Notes: generated by a model not told the origin, from the sequence alone. A stretch of 64,000 nt of DNA from Lachnospiraceae bacterium (GCA_030524525.1 JAUNGI010000005.1:1-64000), one strand, 5' to 3'; shown: positions 50,709-61,290, counted from the stretch's first letter. Numbers and translations: made by a program.

Positions 50709-52964
50709 ATGAAACCCAGAACAAAAGGAGTGCTGCAGCTACTGCTGATCCTTGTGGTGGTAGCGGCGATCGGGGCTTGGGGCTATTTCGGCTATACGAA
50801 CGACAAGATCCCCGGAGTGCAGGATATCAAGCTGGGACTGGACCTGAACGGCGGTGTCAGCATCACTTATGAAGCGGTAAAGGAGGATCCGTCCAAGACG
50901 GAGATGGAGGACACCTTTGCCAAGCTGCAGAAGCGTGCGGAGGCGTTCAGCGAGGAGAGCGCGGTTTCGCTCGAGGGAAGCAACCGAATCAATGTGGATA
51001 TTCCGGGAGCGGACGATGCGGAGGCCGTTCTGAAAAAGCTCGGTGACGCGGGTAATATTTACTTTATCTACAGCGTGAACGCGGAGGGGACCGCCAACAT
51101 CAAGGCGGCGGGAACCGATCAGGACGGTCAGACCGTGTATGAGCTTGCCCGCACGATCGAGGAGATCATTGCGGACGGCGACGTAATTATTGACGGAAGC
51201 GACGTTTCCGGCGCGGAGGGAACCTATCGTTCCACAAACGACATCGGAGGAACCGAATATTTCGTGGAACTGACGTTGAATTCCTCCGGAGCAAAGAAGT
51301 TTGAGGAAGCCACCGGCTGGTGCGTTGGCAAAAGCGGGTTACAGAATACGATTGCCATTGTATACGACAACGAGATCGTCAGCGCGCCTGCGGTATCGAC
51401 AAAAATTTCCGGCGGAAGCGCCGTAATAACCGGAAGCAAAACGTTGGAAGAGGCAAAGGACCTGGCGACGATCATCCGCATCGGAGCGCTTCCCTTGGAA
51501 TTGAAGGCAATTCGCTCCAACATCGTCGGCGCGACGCTTGGCTCGGAGGCGTTGAGAACCAGCTTGATCGCCGGTGCGATCGGCTTTGCGCTTGTTTGCC
51601 TGTTTATGATCGCGGTTTACCGTTTTCCGGGACTGGCTTCCGCGATCTCTCTTGTTATCTATCTGGGAGTCGTCCTTTTGCTGATGCTGCTCTTTGACGT
51701 GACCCTGACCCTGCCGGGCATTGCCGGCGTAATTCTGTCCGTCGGCATGGCGGTGGATGCAAACGTCATTATCTTCACCCGGATCAAAGAAGAGCTTGCG
51801 ACCGGAAAGACCGTGCGCTCCGCGGTCAAGATCGGCTTCGGCAAGGCGGCGTCCGCCATTATTGACGGAAACGTTACGACGCTCATTGCCGCCGCCGTGC
51901 TGTTCCTGCGGGGTTCGGGAACCGTCCGGGGGTTTGCGATCACGCTGGGAATCGGTATTGTCGTGTCGATGTTCACCGCCATGGTCGTGACCCGCTGGAT
52001 CTTATACACCTTTTATAATCTCGGCTTGGACAAGCCGGGCATGTACGGGATCGCCAAGCCGGTCAAGAGGCTGGATTTTGTCAAGCACGGAAAGAAGTAT
52101 CTGCTGATTTCCGGCACGCTGATCGTCGCCTGCGTTGTGATGCTGATCGTCAACAATGTAAGAACGGGGACGGTTTTGAACTACGGTCTGGATTTTGTCG
52201 GCGGAAGCTCGGTGACGGTTACGTTTGACGGCGATCTTCCGTCCAATTCGGAGATGGAGCGGTTTGCTTCCGACCTGATCGGCGAGCCGGTAACGGTTTC
52301 GGAGATCAAGGGAAGTAACGCGCTGGTAATCAAATCGACGGCGGTGCTGGACGACGAAGGGACGATGCAGAAGTTGAAGAATGCCTTCTCGGAGACCTAC
52401 GGGGTTCCGGAGAAGAACATTGAGACGGAGACCATCAGCGGTACGGTCAGCAGGGAAATGAAGGCGGACGCAGTATGGGCGGTGGCGATCGCAACCGTGT
52501 GCATGCTGATCTACATTTGGATCCGCTTTAAGAATCTGTCCTATGCGGCAAGCGCGGTGACGGCGCTGCTGCACGACGTTTTGGTCGTGCTTCTGGTTTA
52601 TGCGGCGGCAAGGATCACGGTGGACAATACGTTTATCGCCTGCATGCTGACGCTGGTCGGCTACAGTATCAACGCAACGATCGTTATCTTTGACCGTATC
52701 CGCGAAAACCGAAAGGAAATGCTGAAAAAGGACGACCTGAAGGACATTGTAAACGACAGTATCAGCCAGACGCTGACGCGAAGCATCAACACGTCGCTGA
52801 CGACGCTGCTGCCGGTGCTGATTCTGATTGTTTTGGGCGTTGACTCGATCCGTGCCTTCGCGATCCCGCTTGCCGTGGGAATCGTGTGCGGAACCTACTC
52901 CTCGGTCTGCATCACCGGAACGCTTTGGTATTTCCTGAAAAAGAAAACGGAAAAAGCGGACTGA
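50709..52964 (+). CDS. secDF: Protein translocase subunit SecDF (fused)
   Basis: A 751-residue fusion of SecD and SecF, twelve predicted helices, using proton motive force to finish protein export. The SecD part shows LGLDLNGGVSITYE (D1 motif), GIAGVILSVGMAVDANVIIFTRIKEE (D5/D6); the SecF part has NYGLDFVGGSSVTVTF and FDRIRENRKEM, then SQTLTRSINTSLTTLLPV. Start ATG 50709 follows GGAAGAGAG. It lies 18 bp after scfB, the usual clostridial order. Its partner yajC is at 7735. Confidence 0.95.
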   Translation: MKPRTKGVLQLLLILVVVAAIGAWGYFGYTNDKIPGVQDIKLGLDLNGGVSITYEAVKEDPSKTEMEDTFAKLQKRAEAFSEESAVSLEGSNRINVDIPGADDAEAVLKKLGDAGNIYFIYSVNAEGTANIKAAGTDQDGQTVYELARTIEEIIADGDVIIDGSDVSGAEGTYRSTNDIGGTEYFVELTLNSSGAKKFEEATGWCVGKSGLQNTIAIVYDNEIVSAPAVSTKISGGSAVITGSKTLEEAKDLATIIRIGALPLELKAIRSNIVGATLGSEALRTSLIAGAIGFALVCLFMIAVYRFPGLASAISLVIYLGVVLLLMLLFDVTLTLPGIAGVILSVGMAVDANVIIFTRIKEELATGKTVRSAVKIGFGKAASAIIDGNVTTLIAAAVLFLRGSGTVRGFAITLGIGIVVSMFTAMVVTRWILYTFYNLGLDKPGMYGIAKPVKRLDFVKHGKKYLLISGTLIVACVVMLIVNNVRTGTVLNYGLDFVGGSSVTVTFDGDLPSNSEMERFASDLIGEPVTVSEIKGSNALVIKSTAVLDDEGTMQKLKNAFSETYGVPEKNIETETISGTVSREMKADAVWAVAIATVCMLIYIWIRFKNLSYAASAVTALLHDVLVVLLVYAAARITVDNTFIACMLTLVGYSINATIVIFDRIRENRKEMLKKDDLKDIVNDSISQTLTRSINTSLTTLLPVLILIVLGVDSIRAFAIPLAVGIVCGTYSSVCITGTLWYFLKKKTEKAD

Positions 52965-52974
52965 GTAATCTAAG

Positions 52975-54717
52975 ATGGAAAATGAAAAGTGGATGGTCTG
53001 CAATAAGACCGGCGATTTTGCCGCCATATCCGAGCGCTTCGGGGTCGGAGAGCCGATCGCCCGCCTGCTCGTCAATCGGGGACTGACGGAACCCCGGCAG
53101 ATCGAGGAATATCTCTGGCCGAAGCTGGAGAGCCTGACGGACGGGCGGCGGCTCCCCGATGCGGAGCTGCTCTGCGGATATCTGGAGGAGAGTCTGCGGC
53201 TGCACCGGCGGATCCGTATTTTCGGTGATTACGACGTGGACGGCGTCTGCGGGACGTATCTTCTGATGACCGGTCTTCTGCGGCTTGGAGCAAATGTGGA
53301 TTTCCGCATTCCGCATCGTCGAAAGGACGGCTATGGGATCAGCGACCGGATGGTGGAGGAGGCGATCGCCGACGGGATCGATCTGATCCTGACCGTGGAC
53401 AGCGGCATTTCTGCGCTGCCGCAGGTGGCGGCGGCACGAGACGCCGGAATCATCATATTGATCACCGATCATCACGAACCGGGGGAGCTGCTTCCGGCTG
53501 CGCATGCGGTCTGCGATCCCAAAAGGGCGGATTCGGACTATCCCGAAGAGATCTGCGGAGCCGTCGTCGCCGCGAAGCTGATGGAGCTTTTATACTCCCG
53601 CCTTTCCGCCGGGAGCTTTCTGCCGGCGCATCTGGACGTTATGGCGCTTGCGACGGTCTGCGACGTGATGAAGCTGACCGGAGAGAACCGGACGATCGTG
53701 AAGCTGGGCTTAAAGCAGCTTCAGGAGCGAAAGCACCTTGGGCTTGCGAAGCTGGCAGACGCCTGCGGGATCGACGCGTCCCGAATCTCCGCCTATCACC
53801 TTGGGTTTGTGCTGGGACCCTGCATCAACGCGGTGGGACGGCTGGAGCATGCGAAGATCGGCGTGGAGCTTCTGCTTGCAGAGCGGGAGGCAGACGCCGA
53901 GGCATATGCGAAGCAGTTGTTTTCCTATAACGAGCTTCGGAAACAGCGGACGAACGAGATGGTGGAGCGCGCGCTGGAAATGCTCGCGGAGCTGCCGGAG
54001 CTTCCCGATTATATACTTTTGTTTTATCTGCCGGAATGCGACGAAAGTCTGGCGGGGATCGTGGCGGGTAAGGTGCGGGAAGCGTGCTATCGTCCGGTCG
54101 TGATCCTAACGGACAGTGAAGAACCGGGGATGCTCAAGGGCTCCGCAAGAAGCATCGACGGAGTGTCCGTTTTCCGCATCTTGCAGCAATGCGGCGGGCT
54201 GCTTGAAAAGTACGGCGGGCATGAGCAGGCGGCGGGAATGTCCCTGAGGAGAGAACGGCTGGGCGAATTCCAAGAACGTCTGGAACAGGTCGGGCATATA
54301 CCGCCCGAGCTGCGGCAGCGAAAGCGGCTGATCGACATCATTCTTCCGTTTTCGTATCTGAACCGGGAGCTTTTGACGGAAACGAGTCTTCTGGAGCCGT
54401 TTGGAGCGGGGAATCCGCAGCCGCTCTACGCAAAACGCGCCTGCGAGCTTTGCCGGATCGCTTTGGCGGGGAAGACGAACCGCTTTTTGAAGCTGTATTT
54501 TTGGGAGGCGGGGCGAGAATACGAGGGCGTTTATTTCGACGGCGCGGAGGAATTCTTGCAGGATCTGGAGGAACGGTACGGGGCTGAGACCGTGCGCGCT
54601 CTCTGGCAGAAGCGGACGAGCATCCGCCTGCATCTGCTTTACACGCCGCGCCTGCACCGCTACGGAAATCAGGAGAGCGTGGAGATCGTTGTGAAGGGAT
54701 ATCAACATGTGCTGTAA
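52975..54717 (+). CDS. recJ: Single-stranded-DNA-specific exonuclease RecJ
   Basis: A 580-residue 5'-3' exonuclease of the DHH family. Catalytic motifs: RIFGDYDVDGVCGTYLL (residues 80-96), LTVDSGIS, ILITDHHEPGE, and the DHHA1 motif YGGHEQAAGMSL. It opens on WMVCNKTG, typical of clostridial RecJ. It follows secDF by 10 bp and overlaps thiN by 11 bp, so one operon is likely. Confidence 0.94.
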   Translation: MENEKWMVCNKTGDFAAISERFGVGEPIARLLVNRGLTEPRQIEEYLWPKLESLTDGRRLPDAELLCGYLEESLRLHRRIRIFGDYDVDGVCGTYLLMTGLLRLGANVDFRIPHRRKDGYGISDRMVEEAIADGIDLILTVDSGISALPQVAAARDAGIIILITDHHEPGELLPAAHAVCDPKRADSDYPEEICGAVVAAKLMELLYSRLSAGSFLPAHLDVMALATVCDVMKLTGENRTIVKLGLKQLQERKHLGLAKLADACGIDASRISAYHLGFVLGPCINAVGRLEHAKIGVELLLAEREADAEAYAKQLFSYNELRKQRTNEMVERALEMLAELPELPDYILLFYLPECDESLAGIVAGKVREACYRPVVILTDSEEPGMLKGSARSIDGVSVFRILQQCGGLLEKYGGHEQAAGMSLRRERLGEFQERLEQVGHIPPELRQRKRLIDIILPFSYLNRELLTETSLLEPFGAGNPQPLYAKRACELCRIALAGKTNRFLKLYFWEAGREYEGVYFDGAEEFLQDLEERYGAETVRALWQKRTSIRLHLLYTPRLHRYGNQESVEIVVKGYQHVL

Positions 54718-55339
54718 AATCTTTGGCGCCGGCGACCGCTGTGCGGCGGCGCGCATTTCTCCGTGTACGCAGGGGGAGCTGATCCTTGCGGCGGACGGCG
54801 GTCTGCAATGGCTGGATGAGCTGGGCAGGAAGCCGGATCTGGTGCTTGGGGATTTTGATTCGCTTTTGACCAAACCGCCGGAGAGCGCCGTTCGTTTTCC
54901 GCATGAAAAGGACGACACCGACATGGGGCTTGCCGTGGCGGAAGGGCTGCGGCGGGGCTTTCGAGAGTTCGAGCTATACGGCGGGACGGGCGGCAGAGCC
55001 GATCATACGATCGCGAATTATCAGCTTTTGACCAAGCTGGCGAAGCAGGGGGCAAGGGGGTTTTTGATCGACGACCGCATGACGGCAACGGTAATCGCAG
55101 ACGGGGAGCTTTGTTTTCGGGCAAAACCGTCGGGATATGTGTCGGTCTTTTCCGTGGACGAGGTTTCGGAAGGCGTAACGATCGAGGGACTGTATTATTC
55201 GCTGCACGACGGGACCCTGACTAATTCCTTTGCGCTTGGCGTCAGCAATGAGTTTTGCGGCAGCGAGGCCGTCGTTCGGGTGCGGAAGGGAACCTTACTG
55301 ATTATAGGAGAATACTTGCCGGAGGATATAAATAAATGA
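54707..55339 (+). CDS. thiN: Thiamine pyrophosphokinase
   Basis: A 210-residue enzyme transferring pyrophosphate to thiamine. Motifs LILAADGGLQWL, LVLGDFDSL, EKDDTDMGLAVAEG and LYGGTGGRADHTIAN are diagnostic. Overlaps recJ by 11 bp and pyrC by ATGA. GATATCAAC precedes the start within recJ. Confidence 0.93.
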   Translation: MCCKIFGAGDRCAAARISPCTQGELILAADGGLQWLDELGRKPDLVLGDFDSLLTKPPESAVRFPHEKDDTDMGLAVAEGLRRGFREFELYGGTGGRADHTIANYQLLTKLAKQGARGFLIDDRMTATVIADGELCFRAKPSGYVSVFSVDEVSEGVTIEGLYYSLHDGTLTNSFALGVSNEFCGSEAVVRVRKGTLLIIGEYLPEDINK

Positions 55340-56613
55340 AACTACTTCTGAAACAAGGACATCTGGTGGATCCCGCCGCAGGCGTGGACGAAATCTGCGA
55401 CATTTTGGTGGAGGACGGAAAAATCGCGGCGGTCGGTCGTCTGGCGACGCCCCAAGGTGCCGAACTCCGGGACTGCGGCGGCCGTTATATCTTTCCGGGG
55501 CTGATCGATATGCATGTGCATCTGCGCGATCCGGGGCTTACCCGGAAGGAAACGCTGACGACCGGCGCGGCGGCTGCGGCAGCCGGAGGCTATACGACGA
55601 TCTGTCCGATGCCGAATACCTGTCCCGCCACGGACAGCGGCGAAAAGATCGCCGCGCTGCTTGCCCGCAGTCAAAAGGAAGCCTGCGTCAACATTCTGCC
55701 GATTTCGGCGGTAACGCTGGATCAGGCGGGAAACGAGCTGGTGGATATCGCCTCCGTGAAGCGGGCGGGAGCGATCGGGCTGTCCGAGGACGGGAAATCG
55801 GTCATGGACATCCGGCTCTACCGGGAAGCCATGAAGCAGGCAAAGGAGCGGGACATGCTCGTGCTGGCGCACTGTGAGGAGAAGCAGCTTGTCGGAAACG
55901 GCGTGATCAACGCCGGGGCAAAGGCGGAGGAGCTTTCTATTCCGGGCATCAGCAACGCGGTCGAGGACGTGATCGCCGCACGGGATATTTTTCTTGCCGG
56001 GGAAACCGGGGCAAGGCTCCATCTTTGTCATTGTACCACAAAGGCGACGGTCGGACTTGTAAAGCTTGCAAAGGAGCTGGGCTATTCGGTGACCGCCGAG
56101 GTATGCCCGCATCATCTGGCGCTCTGCGACGAGGACATTCCCGGAGACGACGGCAGTTACAAAATGAACCCGCCGCTGCGCAGCCGCGAGGATATGCTCG
56201 CCGTGCGGCAGGGCTTGGCGGACGGGATCATGGATGTGATCTCCACCGACCATGCGCCGCATACGGCGGAGGAAAAGGCGGGCGGCTTTCTGGGGACGCC
56301 GTTCGGCATCGTCGGTCTGGAAACGTCGTTTGCGCTTTGCTATACGACGCTTGTGCGGGGCGGTTATATGACCCTGTCAAAGCTGATCTCGTGCATGAGC
56401 GCCCGTCCGGCGCAGATTCTCGGCATTTCGCGGGGAACACTGGCGGTCGGCAGCACCGCCGATCTGTGCATCGCGGACTTGTCCGAATATGAGATCGACC
56501 CGGAGCGTTTTGCCTCCAAGGGCAGGAATACGCCCTTCGGCGGCCGCAGGGTCTGGGGAAAGATAACGGCGACGATGGTGAACGGCCGGTTTGTTTATGA
56601 GGCGCAGCCGTAA
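55336..56613 (+). CDS. pyrC: Dihydroorotase
   Basis: A 425-residue type I dihydroorotase, the third step of UMP synthesis. Visible: the metal motif IDMHVHLRDPG, AHCEEKQL, HLCHCTTKATV, the STDHAPHT active-site Asp loop and FGGRRVWG near the end. It begins by ATGA overlap with thiN and is followed by pyrF. Confidence 0.95.
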   Translation: MKLLLKQGHLVDPAAGVDEICDILVEDGKIAAVGRLATPQGAELRDCGGRYIFPGLIDMHVHLRDPGLTRKETLTTGAAAAAAGGYTTICPMPNTCPATDSGEKIAALLARSQKEACVNILPISAVTLDQAGNELVDIASVKRAGAIGLSEDGKSVMDIRLYREAMKQAKERDMLVLAHCEEKQLVGNGVINAGAKAEELSIPGISNAVEDVIAARDIFLAGETGARLHLCHCTTKATVGLVKLAKELGYSVTAEVCPHHLALCDEDIPGDDGSYKMNPPLRSREDMLAVRQGLADGIMDVISTDHAPHTAEEKAGGFLGTPFGIVGLETSFALCYTTLVRGGYMTLSKLISCMSARPAQILGISRGTLAVGSTADLCIADLSEYEIDPERFASKGRNTPFGGRRVWGKITATMVNGRFVYEAQP

Positions 56614-56652
56614 GCCGCCGCGCAATAAATTTGCTTTGCTATGGAGGGAAAA

Positions 56653-57573
56653 ATGGTACGGAAACTGATTCAGAACATTATGGAAAAAAACGCTCCCGTC
56701 GTGGTCGGTCTTGACCCGATGCTTTCGTATATTCCGGAGCAGGTAAAGAAGGAGGCGTTCGAACGCTACGGCGAGACGCTGGAAGGAGCCGCCGAGGCGG
56801 TCTGGCTTTACAATAAGGCGATCGTTGACGCCGTGTACGACCTGATCCCGGCGGTCAAGCCGCAGATCGCCATGTACGAGCAGTTCGGGATTCCGGGCAT
56901 CATTGCATATAAGAAGACCGTGGATTACTGCCACGGAAAGGGACTCGTCGTCATCGGCGACGTAAAACGGGGCGATATCGGCTCCACATCCGCCGCCTAT
57001 GCAGCCGCCCATTTGGGGACGGTGACGGTCGGCGGCAAGACCTATGCGCCGTTTGACGAGGATTTTGCCACGGTCAATCCCTACTTGGGAACCGACGGCA
57101 TTCAGCCGTTCGTGGATGTGTGCAAAAAGGAGGACAAGGGAATCTTTGTGCTGGTGAAGACCTCGAATCCTTCCAGCGGGGAATTTCAGGACAGGAGCAT
57201 TGACGGAAAGCCCCTTTACGAGCTGGTAGGCGAGATGGTCAACCGCTGGGGCGAGGAGACGCGGGACGGCGCTTACAGCAACGTGGGAGCCGTGGTCGGC
57301 GCGACCTATCCGGAGATGGGAAGGCTGCTTCGCAAGGTGATGCCGCATGCGTATATTCTGGTGCCAGGCTACGGCGCGCAGGGCGGCAAGGCGGCGGATC
57401 TGGCGCCGTATTTCAACGCGGACGGACTCGGCGCCATCGTCAATTCCTCGCGCGGGATCATTGCCGCATATAAGCAGGAGCGCTATGCTTCGTTCGGAGC
57501 CGAGCATTTTGCGGAAGCTTCCCGGCAGGCGGTCGAGGATATGCTTGCCGACATTCGTCCGGTTATCGGCTGA
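56653..57573 (+). CDS. pyrF: Orotidine 5'-phosphate decarboxylase
   Basis: A 306-residue class 2 OMP decarboxylase producing UMP. The VVVGLDPMLSYIP start, the catalytic GDVKRGDIGSTSAAYA and the C-terminal VPGYGAQGGKAADLAPYF are clear. ATG 56653 follows GGAGGGAAAA; ATG 56641 is itself part of the ribosome site (ATGGAGGG). With pyrC this gives part of a pyrimidine operon. Its 3' end overlaps the convergent dedA gene by 11 bp. Confidence 0.94.
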   Translation: MVRKLIQNIMEKNAPVVVGLDPMLSYIPEQVKKEAFERYGETLEGAAEAVWLYNKAIVDAVYDLIPAVKPQIAMYEQFGIPGIIAYKKTVDYCHGKGLVVIGDVKRGDIGSTSAAYAAAHLGTVTVGGKTYAPFDEDFATVNPYLGTDGIQPFVDVCKKEDKGIFVLVKTSNPSSGEFQDRSIDGKPLYELVGEMVNRWGEETRDGAYSNVGAVVGATYPEMGRLLRKVMPHAYILVPGYGAQGGKAADLAPYFNADGLGAIVNSSRGIIAAYKQERYASFGAEHFAEASRQAVEDMLADIRPVIG

Positions 57574-58165
57574 CGCGGAAGCGCTTCCAGAGATACCGGA
57601 TCGAAAACAGGGCAAGCAGGGAAAGAAGAAGGATCGGAAGGAGCAGGTGCGCATAGGAGCGATACCATGTCTGCACCTGCTCCCAGTGCTCTCCGAGGAC
57701 ATAGCCCGAGGCGATCAGGAGCGAGTTCCAGACGGTGATGCCAAGCAGCGAAGCGCCGAAAAAGCTGCCGTAGGGCATGGAAAAGGCGCCTGCGACAAAG
57801 GCGATGTAGGTTCGGCAGAGCGGGACGACCCGCAGCGTGCCCACCGTTACCGCCCCTTTTTTTTCAAAGTAGGAGCAGGATTTGCGGATCCCCTTCTCGC
57901 TCTTGGGAAATTTGCGCATCAGCCAGTTCAGCAGCGCCTCGCCGCCGAGACGTCCGAGCCAGTAGCAGAAAGAGGTTCCCAGCAGACCCGCCACCACCGA
58001 AGCAGGCGTAATGAGAAGAAACGGGATCTGACTGCGGCTTGCGACGGCGCCGGAGAGCGGCAGGACGATTTCGCTCGATACCGGGAAGCAGGCGTATTCC
58101 AGAAAGATGGCGGCGAGCATCGCCCAGACGCCGTATTGCTCTACGAATTGGATGATCTGATTCAT
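57563..58165 (-). CDS. DedA family membrane protein
   Basis: A 200-residue DedA/SNARE-associated-like protein with five predicted helices. Key marks: FLEYACFPVSSEIVLPLSG, GTSFCYWLGRLGGEALL and the R-x3-P motif TLRVVPLCRTYIAFVAG. DedA members move lipid carriers such as undecaprenyl phosphate. Start ATG 58165 is the family-typical one; the frame runs open to 58321 but without conserved sequence. Confidence 0.88.
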   Translation of the reverse strand: MNQIIQFVEQYGVWAMLAAIFLEYACFPVSSEIVLPLSGAVASRSQIPFLLITPASVVAGLLGTSFCYWLGRLGGEALLNWLMRKFPKSEKGIRKSCSYFEKKGAVTVGTLRVVPLCRTYIAFVAGAFSMPYGSFFGASLLGITVWNSLLIASGYVLGEHWEQVQTWYRSYAHLLLPILLLSLLALFSIRYLWKRFRVSR

Positions 58166-58287
58166 ATCTTTCCTTTGTCGGCACGCCAAGGCGGGGAAAC
58201 CCGTGCTGCCTGTTTCCTGCGATTCCGTACAGTATATGAGGCGAGCGAAGGAATATGCCGGCGACAGGGCTTTTTGGGTTTTTGGGG

Positions 58288-58316
58288 TTGACATTCCGTA
58301 CCCTCTGTAGTATGAT
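58288..58316 (+). promoter_or_regulatory. Promoter of the leuS leader
   Basis: TTGACA at 58288-58293, exactly 17 bp, TATGAT at 58311-58316. Transcription would start near 58323. Confidence 0.75.
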
Positions 58317-58321
58317 AGCAT

Positions 58322-58610
58322 ACAAAGTTTTATAGGATTGCGATGATGAGGAATAGTAGCGGTCCTGCTTCGCTCAGAAAGCTGTTGGTCGATGCGAAAC
58401 AGCGGAAGCGGAATCGTGAACTCGCCTCGGAGCTGCCGATGGAAGGCTTAGGCTGTGTAAATCGTGCCGGATTCCCACCGTTAGCGGGGAAGAACATATG
58501 ACCGTCAGGTTCCGTGTTCGTTTGAGCGCATGGGGCAGCCCATGAAGTAGAGTGGTAACGCGATAAAGGCATCGTCTCTACCGAAACAGATTTGTTTCGG
58601 TAGTTTTTTT
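58322..58610 (+). promoter_or_regulatory. T-box riboswitch controlling leuS
   Basis: A leader of about 290 nt binding uncharged tRNA-Leu. Stem I starts GATGATGAGGAATAGTAGCG; a specifier CTC at 58421-58423 lies in GTGAACTCGCC (Leu). The T-box is AGAGTGGTAACGCG (58549-58562), one mismatch from consensus; its TGGT would pair the ACCA end of tRNA-Leu with discriminator A73. The terminator is CTACCGAAACA-GATT-TGTTTCGGTAG (58578-58603) with a T-tract. A leucyl-tRNA synthetase follows. Confidence 0.93.
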
Positions 58611-58648
58611 TATTCTATCGGCAACTTTGTTCCCGATAGAATAAAAAA
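58606..58648. terminator. Second, bidirectional hairpin after the T-box terminator
   Basis: TTTTTTATTCTATCGG (58606-58621) pairs perfectly with CCGATAGAATAAAAAA (58633-58648). Its T-tract is shared with the T-box terminator. In the readthrough state it would lie in the leuS leader, so it must be passed or may be a second control point. Confidence 0.6.
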
Positions 58649-58662
58649 CGCTCCGCTGAGGA
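58649..58662. repeat. Hairpin-tail motif CGCTCCGCTGAGGA, copy 2
   Basis: Identical 14-mer to that at 10355-10368, again directly after a long inverted repeat and an A-tract. Confidence 0.6.
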
Positions 58663-58787
58663 TCGCACTGCGGCGGAAAGGAAGATGCGGCGGGCGGTGT
58701 CAAGGAAGTGATCGGGCTGTTTGTCGCGGAGAACAAACAGTCGGGAAACGGTATCTCCGCAAAAAATACTTCGCTATGGAGGGAAAC

Positions 58788-61199
58788 ATGGAAAATTATG
58801 ATCCGAAACGGATTGAAAAAAAGTGGCAGGATATTTGGGACGAGGAGCAGGCTTTTGTAACCGGCACCGATTATTCCAAGCCGAAATACTATGCGCTGGT
58901 CGAGTTCCCGTATCCGTCGGGACAGGGACTGCACGTCGGTCATCCGAGACCCTATACGGCGCTTGATATCGTTGCCAGAAAGCGCCGGATGCAGGGCTAT
59001 AACGTACTGTACCCGATGGGTTGGGATGCGTTTGGACTGCCGACCGAAAACTATGCGATCAAAAATAAGATCCATCCGAAGACCGTAACGGAAAACAACG
59101 TGGCGCGCTTCAAGCAGCAGCTGAAAAGTTTGGGTTATTCCTTCGACTGGTCGCGGGAGGTGAATACCACCGACCCCAATTACTATAAGTGGACGCAGTG
59201 GATCTTCCTGAAGCTGTTCAAGAAGGGGCTTGCCTATAAGTCGGAAATGCCGATCAACTGGTGTACCTCCTGCAAAGTCGGACTTGCCAACGAGGAGGTC
59301 GTAAACGGCGTCTGCGAGCGGTGCGGCAGCGAGGTCGTTCGGAAGGTGAAGAGCCAGTGGATGCTGAAAATCACCGAATACGCGCAGAAGCTGATCGACG
59401 ATCTGGACGACGTCGATTATATTGAAAAGGTCAAGGTTTCGCAGAAAAACTGGATCGGGCGCTCGGAGGGCGCGGAGGTGGATTTCCAGCTCGTGGGTTT
59501 GGACGAAAAGCTGACGGTCTATACGACGCGGCCGGATACGCTGTTCGGCGCGACCTATATGGTCATTTCGCCGGAGCATCCGCTGATCGACAAGTACCGC
59601 GACCGGCTGGACAACTACGACGAAATTACGGCATACCGTGAAATGGCAGCCAGAAAGTCGGATTTTGAACGGACGGAGCTTGCAAAGGAGAAGACCGGCG
59701 TGCTGCTTTCGGGCATCCGCGCGATCGATCCGGTGAACGGCAAGGAGATCCCGATCTGGATCAGCGATTACGTTCTGATGACGTACGGCACCGGCGCGAT
59801 CATGGCGGTACCGGCCCACGACGAGCGCGACTGGGAATTCGCAAAGAAATTCGGTCTGCCGATCATTGAGGTGGTTGCGGGCGGCAACGTGCAGGAGGCT
59901 GCGTTTACCGATGTGGCGACCGGGAAGCTTGTAAATTCCGGTTTCCTGAACGGTATGGAGGTTGCCGAGGCCAAGAAAGCAATCATCGAATGGCTGACCG
60001 AAAAGGGACTGGGACATCGGAAGGTAAACTTCAAGCTGCGCGACTGGGTATTCAGCAGACAGCGCTACTGGGGCGAGCCGATCCCGATCGTCAAGTGCCC
60101 GTGCTGCGGCTATGTTCCGCTGCCGGAGGAGGAGCTTCCGCTGCTGCTGCCGGAGGTGGAGAGCTACGAGCCCACCGACAACGGCGAATCGCCGCTTGCC
60201 GCCATGCGCGACTGGGTGGAAACCACCTGCCCGAAGTGCGGCGGCAGGGCGGAGCGGGAGACCGATACGATGCCCCAGTGGGCGGGCTCGTCGTGGTACT
60301 TCCTGCGCTATATCGACCCGCACAACGACGAGGCGTTTGCCGGCAAGGAAGCGCTCGACTACTGGATGCCGGTGGACTGGTACAACGGCGGCATGGAGCA
60401 TACGACGCTGCATCTGCTGTATTCCCGCTTCTGGCATAAGTTCCTGTACGACGAGGGCTATGTCAATACGAAGGAGCCGTATCGGAAGCGGACCTCTCAC
60501 GGCATGATCCTCGGAGAAAACGGCGAGAAAATGAGCAAGTCGCGGGGCAATGTCGTCAATCCGGACGATATTGTGAACGAGTTCGGCGCCGATACGCTGC
60601 GGACCTACGAAATGTTTATCGGAGCGTTTGATCTGGCGGCTTCGTGGAGTCAGGACGGCGTGAAGGGCTGCCGGAGATTTTTGGATCGTGTCTGGAAGCT
60701 GCAGGAGCTGGTGACCGAGGAAGACGCGTTCAGCGAGGCGCTGGAAACCAAGATGCACCAGACCATCAAAAAGGTTGGCGAGGATTACGAGAATCTGAAA
60801 TTCAATACCGCGATTGCGGCGATGATGGCGCTCATCAACGAATTTTACAAGGTCGGCAAGGTGACGAAAAAGGAATATACGACGCTGTTGCTGCTGCTGA
60901 ATCCGGTTGCACCGCACATCACCGAGGAGCTGTACGGTATTTACGGCGACGGAACGCGGGCATATCAGGCGGCTTGGCCGGAATACGACGAGGCGAAGAC
61001 CGTAGAAAATACGGTGGAGATCGCGGTTCAGATCAACGGAAAGGTCAAGGCGACGCTCAACGTGCAGCTTACGGACGATCAGGCGGCAGTCAGGGAAAAG
61101 GTTTTCGCCGAGCCGCTCGTTCAGAACCTGACAAAGGATAAGAATATCGTAAAGGAAATCTATGTAAAGGGACGGATCTACAACATTGTTGTAAAGTAA
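58788..61199 (+). CDS. leuS: Leucine--tRNA ligase
   Basis: An 803-residue class I synthetase. HIGH motif is [14 protein letters not shown] (H-V-G-H), KMSKS motif is [12 protein letters not shown] near residue 585. The CP1 editing domain (residues about 220-400) shows [21 protein letters not shown] and the Asp-containing [12 protein letters not shown] loop needed for editing. Zinc site Cys pairs are in [14 protein letters not shown] with CERCGS, and CPKCGG later. ATG 58788 follows GGAGGG; ATG 58776 is inside that site. T-box controlled. Confidence 0.95.
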   Translation: MENYDPKRIEKKWQDIWDEEQAFVTGTDYSKPKYYALVEFPYPSGQGLHVGHPRPYTALDIVARKRRMQGYNVLYPMGWDAFGLPTENYAIKNKIHPKTVTENNVARFKQQLKSLGYSFDWSREVNTTDPNYYKWTQWIFLKLFKKGLAYKSEMPINWCTSCKVGLANEEVVNGVCERCGSEVVRKVKSQWMLKITEYAQKLIDDLDDVDYIEKVKVSQKNWIGRSEGAEVDFQLVGLDEKLTVYTTRPDTLFGATYMVISPEHPLIDKYRDRLDNYDEITAYREMAARKSDFERTELAKEKTGVLLSGIRAIDPVNGKEIPIWISDYVLMTYGTGAIMAVPAHDERDWEFAKKFGLPIIEVVAGGNVQEAAFTDVATGKLVNSGFLNGMEVAEAKKAIIEWLTEKGLGHRKVNFKLRDWVFSRQRYWGEPIPIVKCPCCGYVPLPEEELPLLLPEVESYEPTDNGESPLAAMRDWVETTCPKCGGRAERETDTMPQWAGSSWYFLRYIDPHNDEAFAGKEALDYWMPVDWYNGGMEHTTLHLLYSRFWHKFLYDEGYVNTKEPYRKRTSHGMILGENGEKMSKSRGNVVNPDDIVNEFGADTLRTYEMFIGAFDLAASWSQDGVKGCRRFLDRVWKLQELVTEEDAFSEALETKMHQTIKKVGEDYENLKFNTAIAAMMALINEFYKVGKVTKKEYTTLLLLLNPVAPHITEELYGIYGDGTRAYQAAWPEYDEAKTVENTVEIAVQINGKVKATLNVQLTDDQAAVREKVFAEPLVQNLTKDKNIVKEIYVKGRIYNIVVK

Positions 61200-61218
61200 G
61201 CGTCCGAAAATCAAAAAC

Positions 61219-61290
61219 CACCGAAAGTCTGCGATATGCCCCCTGTCTGCTTGACAGGGGCATATCAGCTTCCGGTGTTTTTTTCTTACG
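61219..61290. terminator. Terminator of leuS
   Basis: GATATGCCCCCTGTC and GACAGGGGCATATC pair with one bulge, within an outer CACCG/CGGTG stem, then a run of seven T. It is also the end of the minus-strand gene at 61286. Confidence 0.85.

Noticed and set aside
58776..58787. ATG 58776 as leuS start (and ATG 56641 for pyrF)
   Set aside because: In both cases the ATG belongs to ATGGAGGG, the ribosome site for the ATG 12 bp later.
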